Shown piece after piece: positions 1 through 6,283 of a stretch of DNA of 13,957 bases (the first letter of the stretch is position 1; each line of letters begins with the position of its first letter). Below the pieces are notes generated by a model. It made no database searches. It saw only the letters and a list, made by a program, of their open reading frames with translations, and was not told the DNA's origin. A program made the translations under genes and the position numbers. Origin of the DNA: an uncultured Clostridia bacterium (lineage in GTDB: Bacteria > Bacillota > Clostridia > TANB77 > CAG-508); NCBI GenBank assembly GCA_948946035.1, contig CARBKU010000005.1, positions 8,098-22,054 of the forward strand, given 5' to 3'.

Positions 1-1
1 T

Positions 2-151
2 ATAATACAGAATTACCAAAAAGAAAAACTTAATCAAAGAAAGTTCAACATTTTAGGAGAATTAGAAAAAGACGATATAAATATAGAAGAAAAGAAAAAA
101 TTAGAAAAAGAGCTAAGTGAAATTATTATTGCACTAGCTAAAATCAAATAG
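2..151 (+). CDS. dnaG: DNA primase DnaG, C-terminal end (partial, 5' end outside window)
   Basis: The frame is open from the first bases of the window and ends at a TAG at 149-151, giving 49 residues that are almost all charged and helical (KEKLNQRKFN... KKLEKELSEI). No catalytic motif falls inside the window. The assignment rests on position: in Firmicutes dnaG lies directly upstream of rpoD (rpsU-dnaG-rpoD macromolecular synthesis operon), and the helical, Lys/Glu-rich tail suits the helicase-binding C-terminal domain of primase. The gap to rpoD is only 15 bases, with no terminator, so the two genes are probably co-transcribed. The identity is inferred from context; the fragment alone does not prove it. 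Confidence 0.72.
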   Translation: MIQNYQKEKLNQRKFNILGELEKDDINIEEKKKLEKELSEIIIALAKIK

Positions 152-166
152 GGGTGAATTAAAATA

Positions 167-1366
167 ATGGCAAATAAAAAAGAAGTAAAAGAGAATAAAG
201 AAAGCAACAAAAAAGAAAAAATTGAAAGAGCAAGAAAAGTAGCAAAACAAAAAGTAGAAGAAAATAAAAATGACCAAGAAAAAGATAATATAAAAGACGA
301 AAAAGTAAATAGCATATTAAAAAAAGCTAAAGAAAAAGGAACCATAACATATGGAGATTTAGCTTCAGAATTAGATGATGTAAATCCAGACCAAATAGAC
401 AAAGTATTTGACGCATTTGAAGAATTAGGTGTAGATTTATTAAGTGATGATGTAGACGAAGAGCCAGACATTGAAGATTTAAAAGAAGTAGAAGACTTAA
501 AACTTGATGAAATAACAGAAACAACGTATGAAGGAATAAATGTAGATGACCCAGTAAGAATGTATTTAAGAGAAATAGGAAGAATATCACTTCTAACATA
601 TGAGCAAGAATTAGAACTAGCAAAAAAAATCTTAGAAGGAGATGAAGAAGCAAAGCAAATACTTGCAGAATCAAACTTAAGATTAGTAGTAAGTATTGCA
701 AAAAAATACGTTGGAAGAGGAATGTTATTTTTAGATTTAATCCAAGAAGGAAACATGGGACTAATAAAAGCAGTGGAAAAATTCGATTACACAAAAGGAT
801 TCAAATTCAGTACTTATGCAACATGGTGGATAAGACAAGCAATAACAAGAGCTATTGCAGACCAAGCAAGAACAATAAGAATTCCAGTACACATGGTAGA
901 AACAATAAACAAATTAATAAGAACATCAAGACACTTATTACAACAATTAGGAAGAGAGCCAAGCCCAGAAGAAATAGCAGAAGAAATGGAAATACCAGTA
1001 GAAAAAGTAATGGAAATTCAAAAAATAGCACAAGATCCAGTATCTTTAGAAACCCCTATAGGCGAAGAAGAAGACAGTCATCTAGGAGACTTTATACAAG
1101 ATGATGATTCACCAGCACCACATGATGCAGCAGCATATACACTATTAAAAGCACAATTAGAAGAAGTAATGGAAACACTAACACCAAGAGAAGCAAAAGT
1201 ATTAAAATTAAGATTTGGATTAGAAGATGGAAAAGCAAGAACATTAGAAGAAGTAGGACGTGAATTTGATGTAACTCGTGAAAGAATAAGACAAATAGAA
1301 GCAAAAGCACTTAGAAAGCTTAGACATCCAAGTAGGAGTAAAAAGCTAAGAGATTATATGGGATAA
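167..1366 (+). CDS. rpoD: Primary sigma factor SigA/RpoD (sigma-70)
   Basis: Housekeeping sigma factor that directs RNA polymerase to TTGACA/TATAAT promoters. The protein is 399 aa. Residues 1-45 form a very Lys/Glu-rich, low-complexity N-terminus, followed by a region 1.1-like segment (about 46-95). Region 1.2 is at 127-155 (DDPVRMYLREIG), and region 2 at about 161-240 carries the core-binding and -10 recognition helix (NLRLVVSIAKKYVGRGM, FSTYATWWIRQAITRAI). Region 3 is at about 241-325. Region 4 at 335-399 contains the -35-binding helix-turn-helix (TLEEVGREFDVTRERIRQIE). All hallmark blocks are intact and the length is normal for group 1 sigma factors. The ATG at 167 sits about 11 bases downstream of a GGGGTG ribosome binding site. 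Perfect or near-perfect SigA promoters elsewhere in the window agree with an ordinary SigA. Confidence 0.97.
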   Translation: MANKKEVKENKESNKKEKIERARKVAKQKVEENKNDQEKDNIKDEKVNSILKKAKEKGTITYGDLASELDDVNPDQIDKVFDAFEELGVDLLSDDVDEEPDIEDLKEVEDLKLDEITETTYEGINVDDPVRMYLREIGRISLLTYEQELELAKKILEGDEEAKQILAESNLRLVVSIAKKYVGRGMLFLDLIQEGNMGLIKAVEKFDYTKGFKFSTYATWWIRQAITRAIADQARTIRIPVHMVETINKLIRTSRHLLQQLGREPSPEEIAEEMEIPVEKVMEIQKIAQDPVSLETPIGEEEDSHLGDFIQDDDSPAPHDAAAYTLLKAQLEEVMETLTPREAKVLKLRFGLEDGKARTLEEVGREFDVTRERIRQIEAKALRKLRHPSRSKKLRDYMG

Positions 1367-1380
1367 TGCGGAGGAAAATA

Positions 1381-2448
1381 ATGGACCAAATAGCAGAATT
1401 TATAGGACGTATAACATCAATTCAGATAATAGATATACTAATTGCGATTGGAATAATATTATTTTTTAGAATTTTTAGTTCTGTTTTATCATATATCATT
1501 ATTAGAATGTTTAAATTTAGAATAAAAAATTCAAAAAAAATAAAAGAGAGTGCTTTTTATAAGCCTTTAAAAGTATTTTTCATAATATTAGGCTTTTATA
1601 TAGCAATAATATTTCTAGAAAAGCCACTAAACATAAATGAAAAATTTACTAACTTAGTTACAAAAATATTTGAAATAGTAAGTGTTATGGCATTTGCTAA
1701 AGGAATAGCAGAAAGTTTTACACCAAAGTCAACACTAGTAATAACTTTAAAACAAAAGTTGGACAAAGATGAAGAAGACACAATGTTTGACTTTATGCTA
1801 AAAATAGTAAGAGCAATAATATATATAATTGCGGGCTTCATTGTAATAACATTATTAGGAGTAAACTTAAATGGACTAGTAGCAGGATTAGGAATTGGTG
1901 GTGTAATAGTAACACTTGCTGCACAAGATACTGCAAAAAATTTATTTGGTGGTCTAGTAATTTTTATGGATAAGCCATTTGTTGTTGGTGATTGGATTGA
2001 AATTGACAAATATGAAGGGACAGTTGAAGACATTACATTTAGAAGTACAAGAATACGTACATTTGAAAATTCATTATTAAATGTACCAAATTCAATAATA
2101 TCAAATTCTTCTATAATAAATTGGAGTAAAATGGAAAAAAGAAGATATAGAACAAATTTGTGCATACAAATAGATACTCCTTTAGATAAATTAGAGAAAT
2201 TTAAAACTAAGGTAGAAGATATGCTACAATCAAGAGATGCAATTTATGACGAGTCTATTATTGTGAAGTTTGATGAAATTAAAGATAATGGAATCAATAT
2301 TTTAATTAGTAGTTATACAGAATCAGTAGATTACCCAAGCTATGTGGCAGAAAAAGAAAATATAAATTATAAAATTATGAAAATATTAAGAGAAGAACAA
2401 ATAGAATTAGCTTATGACACAAAGACAGTATACGTCAAAAATAAATAA
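1381..2448 (+). CDS. MscS-family mechanosensitive ion channel
   Basis: Small-conductance mechanosensitive channel of the cell membrane, expected to release solutes during hypo-osmotic shock. From the chosen start the protein is 355 aa. Hydrophobic segments lie at about 14-42, 62-80, 92-112 and 140-160. They are followed by the Gly/Ala-rich pore helix at about 162-195 (GLVAGLGIGGVIVTLAAQD, then NLFGGLVIFMDKPF). The beta domain (VGDWIEI, EGTVEDITFRSTRIRT, NVPNS) and a cytoplasmic alpha/beta domain follow, the typical MscS order. An ATG at 1366 overlaps the rpoD stop codon and is in frame, but the ATG at 1381 has a GGAGG 7 bases upstream (1371-1375), so 1381 is preferred. The gene lies 14 bases after rpoD and 37 bases before hslO, apparently in one transcript. 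Substrate and gating properties cannot be read from the sequence. Confidence 0.93.
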   Translation: MDQIAEFIGRITSIQIIDILIAIGIILFFRIFSSVLSYIIIRMFKFRIKNSKKIKESAFYKPLKVFFIILGFYIAIIFLEKPLNINEKFTNLVTKIFEIVSVMAFAKGIAESFTPKSTLVITLKQKLDKDEEDTMFDFMLKIVRAIIYIIAGFIVITLLGVNLNGLVAGLGIGGVIVTLAAQDTAKNLFGGLVIFMDKPFVVGDWIEIDKYEGTVEDITFRSTRIRTFENSLLNVPNSIISNSSIINWSKMEKRRYRTNLCIQIDTPLDKLEKFKTKVEDMLQSRDAIYDESIIVKFDEIKDNGINILISSYTESVDYPSYVAEKENINYKIMKILREEQIELAYDTKTVYVKNK

Positions 2449-2485
2449 GTAATTAGAATAAAAGAGCAGTTAAGGGAGAAATAAA

Positions 2486-3358
2486 ATGACAGATAAAATA
2501 GTTAAATTTTTAGCATATGATAAAAAAGTTTCAGTAATATGTGCAAATACAACAGAAATGGTAGAAAAAGCAAGGCTAACACATGACTTAAGTCCATTAG
2601 CAACAGCAGCATTAGGTAGAGTAATAACAATGGCTACAATAATGGGAACAGAGATGAAAAGTTCACATGACAAACTAACATTACAAATTAAAGGTTCAGG
2701 ACCATTAGGAATGGTAGTAGCAGTTGCAAATAATTATCCAAAAGTAAAAGCATTTGTAACAGATCCACATGTAGACTTACCATTAAATGATATTGGAAAA
2801 CTTGATGTTGGAGGAGCTGTAGGTACAGAAGGGTACATAAATGTAATAAAAGACATAGGAATGAAAGAACCATATATAGGAATTTCTCCATTAGTATCAG
2901 GAGAAATAGCAGAAGACTTTGCGAATTATTTTATGAATTCAGAACAGAGAGAATCAGCTGTATCATTAGGCGTGTTAGTCGATAAAAATGGTGTAAAATC
3001 AAGTGGTGGATATCTAATTCAATTAATGCCAGGAAGTACAGAGGAAGAAATTTCAAAAATTGAGCAAGCAGTATTTAAAGCTGGTGCAATATCTAAAATG
3101 TTAGATCAAGAAATGAGCTTAGAAGAAATTGCAAAAAGGATTACAGGGGATGAAAAAATAGAAATAATAGAGCAAGAAGTAAGACCTGTATTTGAATGTG
3201 ATTGTTCTAAAGAACATATGGCAGAAGGATTGCTTACAATTGGAAGAGAAGAGTTACAAGATATTATAGAAAAAGACGAAAAAGCAGAATTAGTTTGTCA
3301 TTTTTGCAATAAAAAATATAATTTTTCTAAAGAAGAACTAGAAGCCTTATTAAAATAA
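2486..3358 (+). CDS. hslO: Redox-regulated chaperone Hsp33
   Basis: Cytosolic holdase chaperone that is switched on by oxidation of a zinc-binding cysteine centre. The protein is 290 aa, standard for the family. The N-terminal domain shows the usual DLSPLATAALGR and KGSGPLG motifs (about 34-75) and YLIQLMPG at 176-183. The C-terminal redox switch is complete: CxC at residues 238/240 (ECDCS) and CxxC at 271/274 (VCHFC). The ATG has a GGGAG site upstream. It follows the MscS gene by 37 bases with no terminator between them and is followed by two stem-loops, the second a good intrinsic terminator, so it is the last gene of the dnaG-rpoD-mscS-hslO unit in this window. Confidence 0.97.
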   Translation: MTDKIVKFLAYDKKVSVICANTTEMVEKARLTHDLSPLATAALGRVITMATIMGTEMKSSHDKLTLQIKGSGPLGMVVAVANNYPKVKAFVTDPHVDLPLNDIGKLDVGGAVGTEGYINVIKDIGMKEPYIGISPLVSGEIAEDFANYFMNSEQRESAVSLGVLVDKNGVKSSGGYLIQLMPGSTEEEISKIEQAVFKAGAISKMLDQEMSLEEIAKRITGDEKIEIIEQEVRPVFECDCSKEHMAEGLLTIGREELQDIIEKDEKAELVCHFCNKKYNFSKEELEALLK

Positions 3359-3385
3359 TTTATATAAAGTTGAAAAATGCAAGAA

Positions 3386-3410
3386 AATCGCATAAATATT
3401 TAATGCGATT
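3386..3410. repeat. Inverted repeat downstream of hslO
   Basis: Perfect 8-bp arms AATCGCAT (3386-3393) and ATGCGATT (3403-3410) enclose a 9-base AT loop that can itself pair partly. No U-run follows on the + strand, so this is more likely an mRNA 3'-end structure or a decayed terminator than a strong terminator. The next stem-loop (3426-3464) is the better stop signal. Confidence 0.5.
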
Positions 3411-3425
3411 ACCTAAAAAATAAAC

Positions 3426-3464
3426 CTCCTTATGATAAAATAGAAATATCATAAGGAGATTTTT
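3426..3464 (+). terminator. Intrinsic terminator of the rpoD-hslO unit
   Basis: A perfect 12-bp stem, CTCCTTATGATA (3426-3437) with TATCATAAGGAG (3447-3458), carries a 9-base loop and is followed by ATTTTT. It ends the hslO transcript. The group IIC intron fragment begins two bases after its U-run, so this stem-loop was probably the intron's target site. Confidence 0.85.
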
Positions 3465-3466
3465 AA

Positions 3467-3560
3467 GTGTGCCCATCATGGGCAACAACTTGAGGGTGAA
3501 AGTCCCTTACAGTGCCTGATAGTAAATGGCAAGGGTGTCCTTTGTGAGGCAGATACCATA
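3467..3560 (+). mobile_element. Group II intron (class C) 5' fragment, domain I
   Basis: The segment starts with GTGTGCCC, the group II 5' splice-site consensus (GUGYG). It then matches, element by element, what I recall of the 5' end of group IIC introns such as that of Oceanobacillus iheyensis: the hairpin TGCCCA-TCA-TGGGCA (3470-3484), the AGGG-TGAAAG-TCCCT stem (3493-3507), a GCC...GGC stem (3514-3530) and AAGGGTGTCC (3531-3540) followed by GTGAGGC. Clear resemblance fades at about 3555-3560. Neither a domain V hairpin nor a reverse transcriptase/maturase frame is present before ppaC, so this is a truncated, non-mobile remnant. Its place just behind an intrinsic terminator is the known preference of class C introns. 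The segment is visibly richer in G+C than its surroundings. The 3' limit is approximate. Confidence 0.75.
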
Positions 3561-3564
3561 TTAG

Positions 3565-3586
3565 CAAATTGGATATATACAATTTG
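3565..3586 (+). repeat. Small stem-loop in the intron-scar region
   Basis: Perfect 7-bp arms CAAATTG (3565-3571) and CAATTTG (3580-3586) flank the loop GATATATA. It may be a remaining substructure of the intron fragment or a chance AT-rich hairpin upstream of the ribosome binding site at 3603. Confidence 0.4.
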
Positions 3587-3597
3587 TGAAGGGTTGA

Positions 3598-3786
3598 ACG
3601 ATAGGAGGATTTTTTTTTATAAAAGATAACCAAAAATATGATAATGGTAGACAACTTCATATAGAAGACTATCTACAAGAGAATAAGTTGGAAACTGAAG
3701 GTAATGTAGAAGTGCCTAGTATTTTTGTTGTGTCTTCAAAAGAGGAAATCGATACAAAAACAGTAACTAATGATATTGACAAATAA
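3598..3786 (+). pseudogene. Unrecognised open frame without a standard start codon (remnant or AUA-initiated small protein)
   Basis: A frame of about 60 codons runs to a TAA at 3784-3786. Its sequence looks protein-like (KDNQKYDNGRQLHIEDYLQE, then PSIFVVSSKEEID). There is no ATG, GTG or TTG near its beginning. A consensus AGGAGG at 3603-3608 is followed, after a T9 tract (3610-3618), by ATA at 3619, which is the only start-like codon at usable spacing; from there it would encode 55 aa. The frame upstream, offset by one base, is open from 3444 through the intron fragment, so one T fewer would fuse both into a frame of over 100 codons. I do not recognise the protein. It may be a remnant of a gene cut by the mobile element, a short AUA-started protein, or a frame broken at the homopolymer. 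The ppaC promoter overlaps its last codons. Confidence 0.4.
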
Positions 3787-3804
3787 AGTTAAAAAAAATA
3801 TAAT
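3776..3804 (+). promoter_or_regulatory. Perfect consensus SigA promoter of ppaC
   Basis: TTGACA (3776-3781) and TATAAT (3799-3804) are separated by exactly 17 bases, a full match to the SigA consensus. Transcription should start near 3811, leaving a leader of about 55 bases before the ppaC ATG. The -35 box lies inside the last codons of the start-less frame upstream and the stop codon of that frame falls in the spacer. Confidence 0.85.
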
Positions 3805-3865
3805 ATAAAATATTGAAAAAGATATATCTATAATAATAGAAATAAATTTAATAGGAGGAAATAAA

Positions 3866-4795
3866 ATGGAAAAAGAAGTTTTAATATTTGGGCATAAAAG
3901 TCCAGACACAGATACAATATGTTCAAGCTTAGTTCGTGAAATATTGGATAAAAAGAATGGATGGAATTGTACAAAAGCAGTTAGATTAGGAGATGTAAAT
4001 AAAGAAACACAATATATATTAAATTATTTAGGAATTGAGGCACCTGGGCTAATTGAAAAGGTAGAAGAAGGACAAGAAGTTATTTTAGTAGACCATAATG
4101 ATTTTGCACAAAGTGCTGATGGAATAGAAAACGCAAAGATATTAGAAGTTATAGATCATCATAGAATTGGTAATTTTAGAACAGCCGAACCATTGTATTA
4201 TACTGCTAAGCCTTATGGTTGTACATCTACAATATTATTTGAGGAATTTAAAAGTTTGGGACATAAAATAGAAAAAAAAGAAGCAATACTAATGGCTAGT
4301 AGTATTATATCTGATACATTATTATTAAAATCACCAACTACTACAGAATACGATAAAAAAGCATTAAAAGAATTAGCAGAAATTGCTAATATTGATGTAA
4401 ATACATATGGTTTAGATATGTTAAAAGCAGGTACAGAATTAGATGATTTTTCAGCAGAAGAATTAGTTAATTTAGATGCCAAAGACTTTGAGAAAGAAGG
4501 AAAGAAATTTGTAATTGCACAAGTTAATACAGTATATATTAATGATGTATTAAAAAGACAAGAAGATTTAGAAAATGTAATGAGAAATGAAATGAATAAA
4601 AATGGATTAGAATTAATGGTATTAGCAATTACTGATATTTTAAATAGTAATTCAGAAATTATTGCATTAGGAGAAAATGCAGAAGATATAATATATAAAG
4701 CTTTTGATAAAAAATTAGAAAATAATAGAGCATTTTTAGAAGGAGTAGTTTCAAGAAAAAAAGAATTAGTACCAAATATTGATAAAAGTATATAA
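3866..4795 (+). CDS. ppaC: Manganese-dependent inorganic pyrophosphatase (DHH family, family II)
   Basis: Cytosolic enzyme that hydrolyses pyrophosphate to two phosphates and so drives biosynthetic reactions. The protein is 309 aa, the normal length. Metal-binding residues of the DHH domain are all present: GHKSPDTDT (H10, D14, D16), DHND (D76), IDHH (D97, H98, H99) and SSIISDT (D150). The C-terminal DHHA2 substrate-binding domain ends with the characteristic SRKKELVP at 296-303. A TAGGAGG site lies 10 bases upstream of the ATG. It is transcribed alone, from a perfect SigA promoter to the long inverted-repeat terminator at 4809-4872. Confidence 0.97.
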   Translation: MEKEVLIFGHKSPDTDTICSSLVREILDKKNGWNCTKAVRLGDVNKETQYILNYLGIEAPGLIEKVEEGQEVILVDHNDFAQSADGIENAKILEVIDHHRIGNFRTAEPLYYTAKPYGCTSTILFEEFKSLGHKIEKKEAILMASSIISDTLLLKSPTTTEYDKKALKELAEIANIDVNTYGLDMLKAGTELDDFSAEELVNLDAKDFEKEGKKFVIAQVNTVYINDVLKRQEDLENVMRNEMNKNGLELMVLAITDILNSNSEIIALGENAEDIIYKAFDKKLENNRAFLEGVVSRKKELVPNIDKSI

Positions 4796-4808
4796 ATATT
4801 TAAAGAGT

Positions 4809-4872
4809 AAAAAAGCACGTTATTAATAGACTTAGAATATATGTTATATGTCTATTAATAACGTGCTTTTTT
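4809..4872. terminator. Bidirectional terminator between ppaC and engB (23-bp perfect inverted repeat)
   Basis: Arms 4809-4831 and 4850-4872 are perfectly complementary over 23 bp, from an outer A6/T6 run inwards through GCACGTTATTAATAGAC, with an 18-base loop. The outer A6 and T6 runs give a U-run on either strand, so it can end both ppaC (+) and the engB operon (-). Confidence 0.9.
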
Positions 4873-4893
4873 GATATTATAAAAATTATTATA

Positions 4894-5478
4894 CTATTTA
4901 ATATATTCATCAATAATCTTCCAAACTTCATCTTGATAAATTTTTCTTTCAGAAGAAAAGGGAAGAGTGGTAATATCTCCAATTGGGTTAATACATTTTT
5001 GTATGTCTTTGGTAGCATTTTCGACTTTTGTAATAGCAATTTTATCTGCCTTATTTGCTAAAATAATAAAAGGTAATCCAGATGAAATAATATAATTATA
5101 CATAAGCTTATCATTTTCAGTTGGAGTATGTCTAATATCAATTAAAAATATAATAAGAGAAATTTGTTCTCTATTAAATAAATATTCTTCTATAAACTTT
5201 CCTACTTGTTCTTGTTCTTTTTTTGACATTTTACTAAAACCATATCCAGGTAGATCGACAAAATAAAATGAATTATCCATATTATAAAAATTAATTTGTC
5301 GTGTTTTACCAGGCTCACTACTTGTTCTAGCTAATTTTTTTCTATTAATCATTGTATTAATAAAGCTTGATTTTCCAACATTAGATTTGCCAACCAAAAC
5401 AATTTCTGGTAAGCCATTTTTAGGGTATTGTTTTGGACTAACTGCCGAAACTTCAAAAAGAGGATTTTTAACTAACAT
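4894..5478 (-). CDS. engB: Ribosome-assembly GTPase EngB (YsxC/YihA)
   Basis: TRAFAC-class GTPase needed for late assembly of the large ribosomal subunit. The protein is 194 aa. G1 is GKSNVGKS at 30-37, the G2 region is PGKTRQINFY at 56-65, G3 is DLPGYGFSK at 75-83, G4 is NKAD at 142-145 and G5 is SSE at 175-177. The G3 sequence is diagnostic for EngB. The ATG at 5478 has an AAGGAG site 7 bases upstream. In many bacteria engB follows lon or clpX; here it is the last gene of a serS-containing unit, 12 bases after an unrecognised gene. Confidence 0.96.
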   Translation of the reverse strand: MLVKNPLFEVSAVSPKQYPKNGLPEIVLVGKSNVGKSSFINTMINRKKLARTSSEPGKTRQINFYNMDNSFYFVDLPGYGFSKMSKKEQEQVGKFIEEYLFNREQISLIIFLIDIRHTPTENDKLMYNYIISSGLPFIILANKADKIAITKVENATKDIQKCINPIGDITTLPFSSERKIYQDEVWKIIDEYIK

Positions 5479-5490
5479 ATATATCTCCTT

Positions 5491-5790
5491 TTATTTTTGT
5501 AATTCGTTTTCTAAATTTAAATTAATAAAATGTTCTATGTTATTAATTTTATGTCCTAACTTGTCACAAAAATTTCTAAAATCGGTATTTTTAGGATTAA
5601 TAATTAATTTTGAAATAAGTTCTATGGAACTAGAACATAATTCTGGAAATCCTATTACTAAATCTCCATAATTTGCATGTAAGCTAGTATTATCTAAATT
5701 ACCTGTAGTTATATATTGATGAGTAATTTGCAATACATTTTTAAGTATATTTCTTGCTGGAATATATTCTGATGCTAATTTATAACTCAT
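5491..5790 (-). CDS. Unrecognised protein, C-terminal part (split by a probable frameshift)
   Basis: From the internal ATG at 5790 this frame encodes 99 aa, but it is open further upstream to about 5892 and there reads naturally as TYSPIPIVYNYELTPGKSYK..., joining the end of the preceding frame. I read it as the C-terminal half of a single protein of about 256 aa whose N-terminal half is at 5887-6260. The ATG at 5790 has no ribosome binding site (it is preceded by a run of A), which supports a broken gene rather than an independent one. No transmembrane segment, signal peptide or catalytic motif is evident. It lies 12 bases upstream of engB. I do not recognise the family. Confidence 0.55.
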   Translation of the reverse strand: MSYKLASEYIPARNILKNVLQITHQYITTGNLDNTSLHANYGDLVIGFPELCSSSIELISKLIINPKNTDFRNFCDKLGHKINNIEHFINLNLENELQK

Positions 5791-6260
5791 ATTTTTTTTA
5801 TAAAAGTCTTCAGCAAGATTTTTATATGATTTTCCAGGAGTAAGTTCATAATTATATACAATAGGAATAGGGCTGTATGTATAATACTTACTTCACAAAC
5901 TTTAAAAAAATCTATTTTATCTGAATAAAGTATGTACTTAAATCCATTATTTGTTTTTGTAGCAGTATAAATTCCATTTGAATTATATAAATTATATAAT
6001 TCATTATCATTCTCATAGCATTTTTCATATAATACTGCAAGTTCATCAGTTCCTAAATCATGATACATTGTACAAGATCCTGTAGTAAAAGAATATTGGA
6101 CATGAATATTGTTATATGAAAAGAAATTAATATTTGCATTTTCTAAAGTTTGTTTTTTATTATGTTTATGCATATCTTTTTCATAATCAAGAAAGTCTTC
6201 AGTTTTTTCTACGGTAAAAAAACTATACCTATTTTTTGTCTCTTTTTCTAAATTTTTCAT
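5787..6260 (-). CDS. Unrecognised protein, N-terminal part (split by a probable frameshift)
   Basis: The frame gives 157 aa, but only about the first 124-127 residues look authentic. These are soluble and rich in Tyr/Asn/Asp/Glu (YSFTTGSCTMYHDLGTDELA, then NGFKYILYSDKIDFFK). After CEVSI the reading turns abruptly into a hydrophobic, low-quality tail (ALFLLYIIMNLLL), while another frame continues smoothly into the downstream 99-aa frame. One added base near 5880-5888 would restore a protein of about 256 aa. The ATG at 6260 follows an AAGGATG site and sits 23 bases after the serS stop, in the same transcript. No known domain is recognised, so the function is unknown. Confidence 0.6.
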   Translation of the reverse strand: MKNLEKETKNRYSFFTVEKTEDFLDYEKDMHKHNKKQTLENANINFFSYNNIHVQYSFTTGSCTMYHDLGTDELAVLYEKCYENDNELYNLYNSNGIYTATKTNNGFKYILYSDKIDFFKVCEVSIIHTALFLLYIIMNLLLENHIKILLKTFIKKI

Positions 6261-6283
6261 ATTTCTACATCCTTTTTTATTAA

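Noticed and set aside
34..1310. Several long open frames opposite or inside rpoD (minus-strand frames at 34-756, 327-794, 1092-1310; plus-strand frame at 823-1104)
   Set aside because: They are shadows of the AAA/GAA-rich rpoD sequence: low-complexity Ser/Phe/Leu or Arg/Asn products, no ribosome binding sites, and a clear essential gene in the correct frame.
1366..1380. ATG at 1366 as the start of the MscS gene
   Set aside because: It overlaps the rpoD stop and has no ribosome binding site at proper distance; GGAGG at 1371-1375 points to the ATG at 1381.
3463..3660. 65-codon minus-strand frame across the intron fragment
   Set aside because: It lies on the opposite strand of a recognisable group II intron 5' end, has no good ribosome binding site, and its start region covers the T9 tract.
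3467..3786. A complete, splicing-competent ORF-less group II intron
   Set aside because: No domain V hairpin (GAGC...GUUC-type with a catalytic AGC triad) or 3' splice-site region is visible before the ppaC promoter, so only a 5' fragment can be supported.
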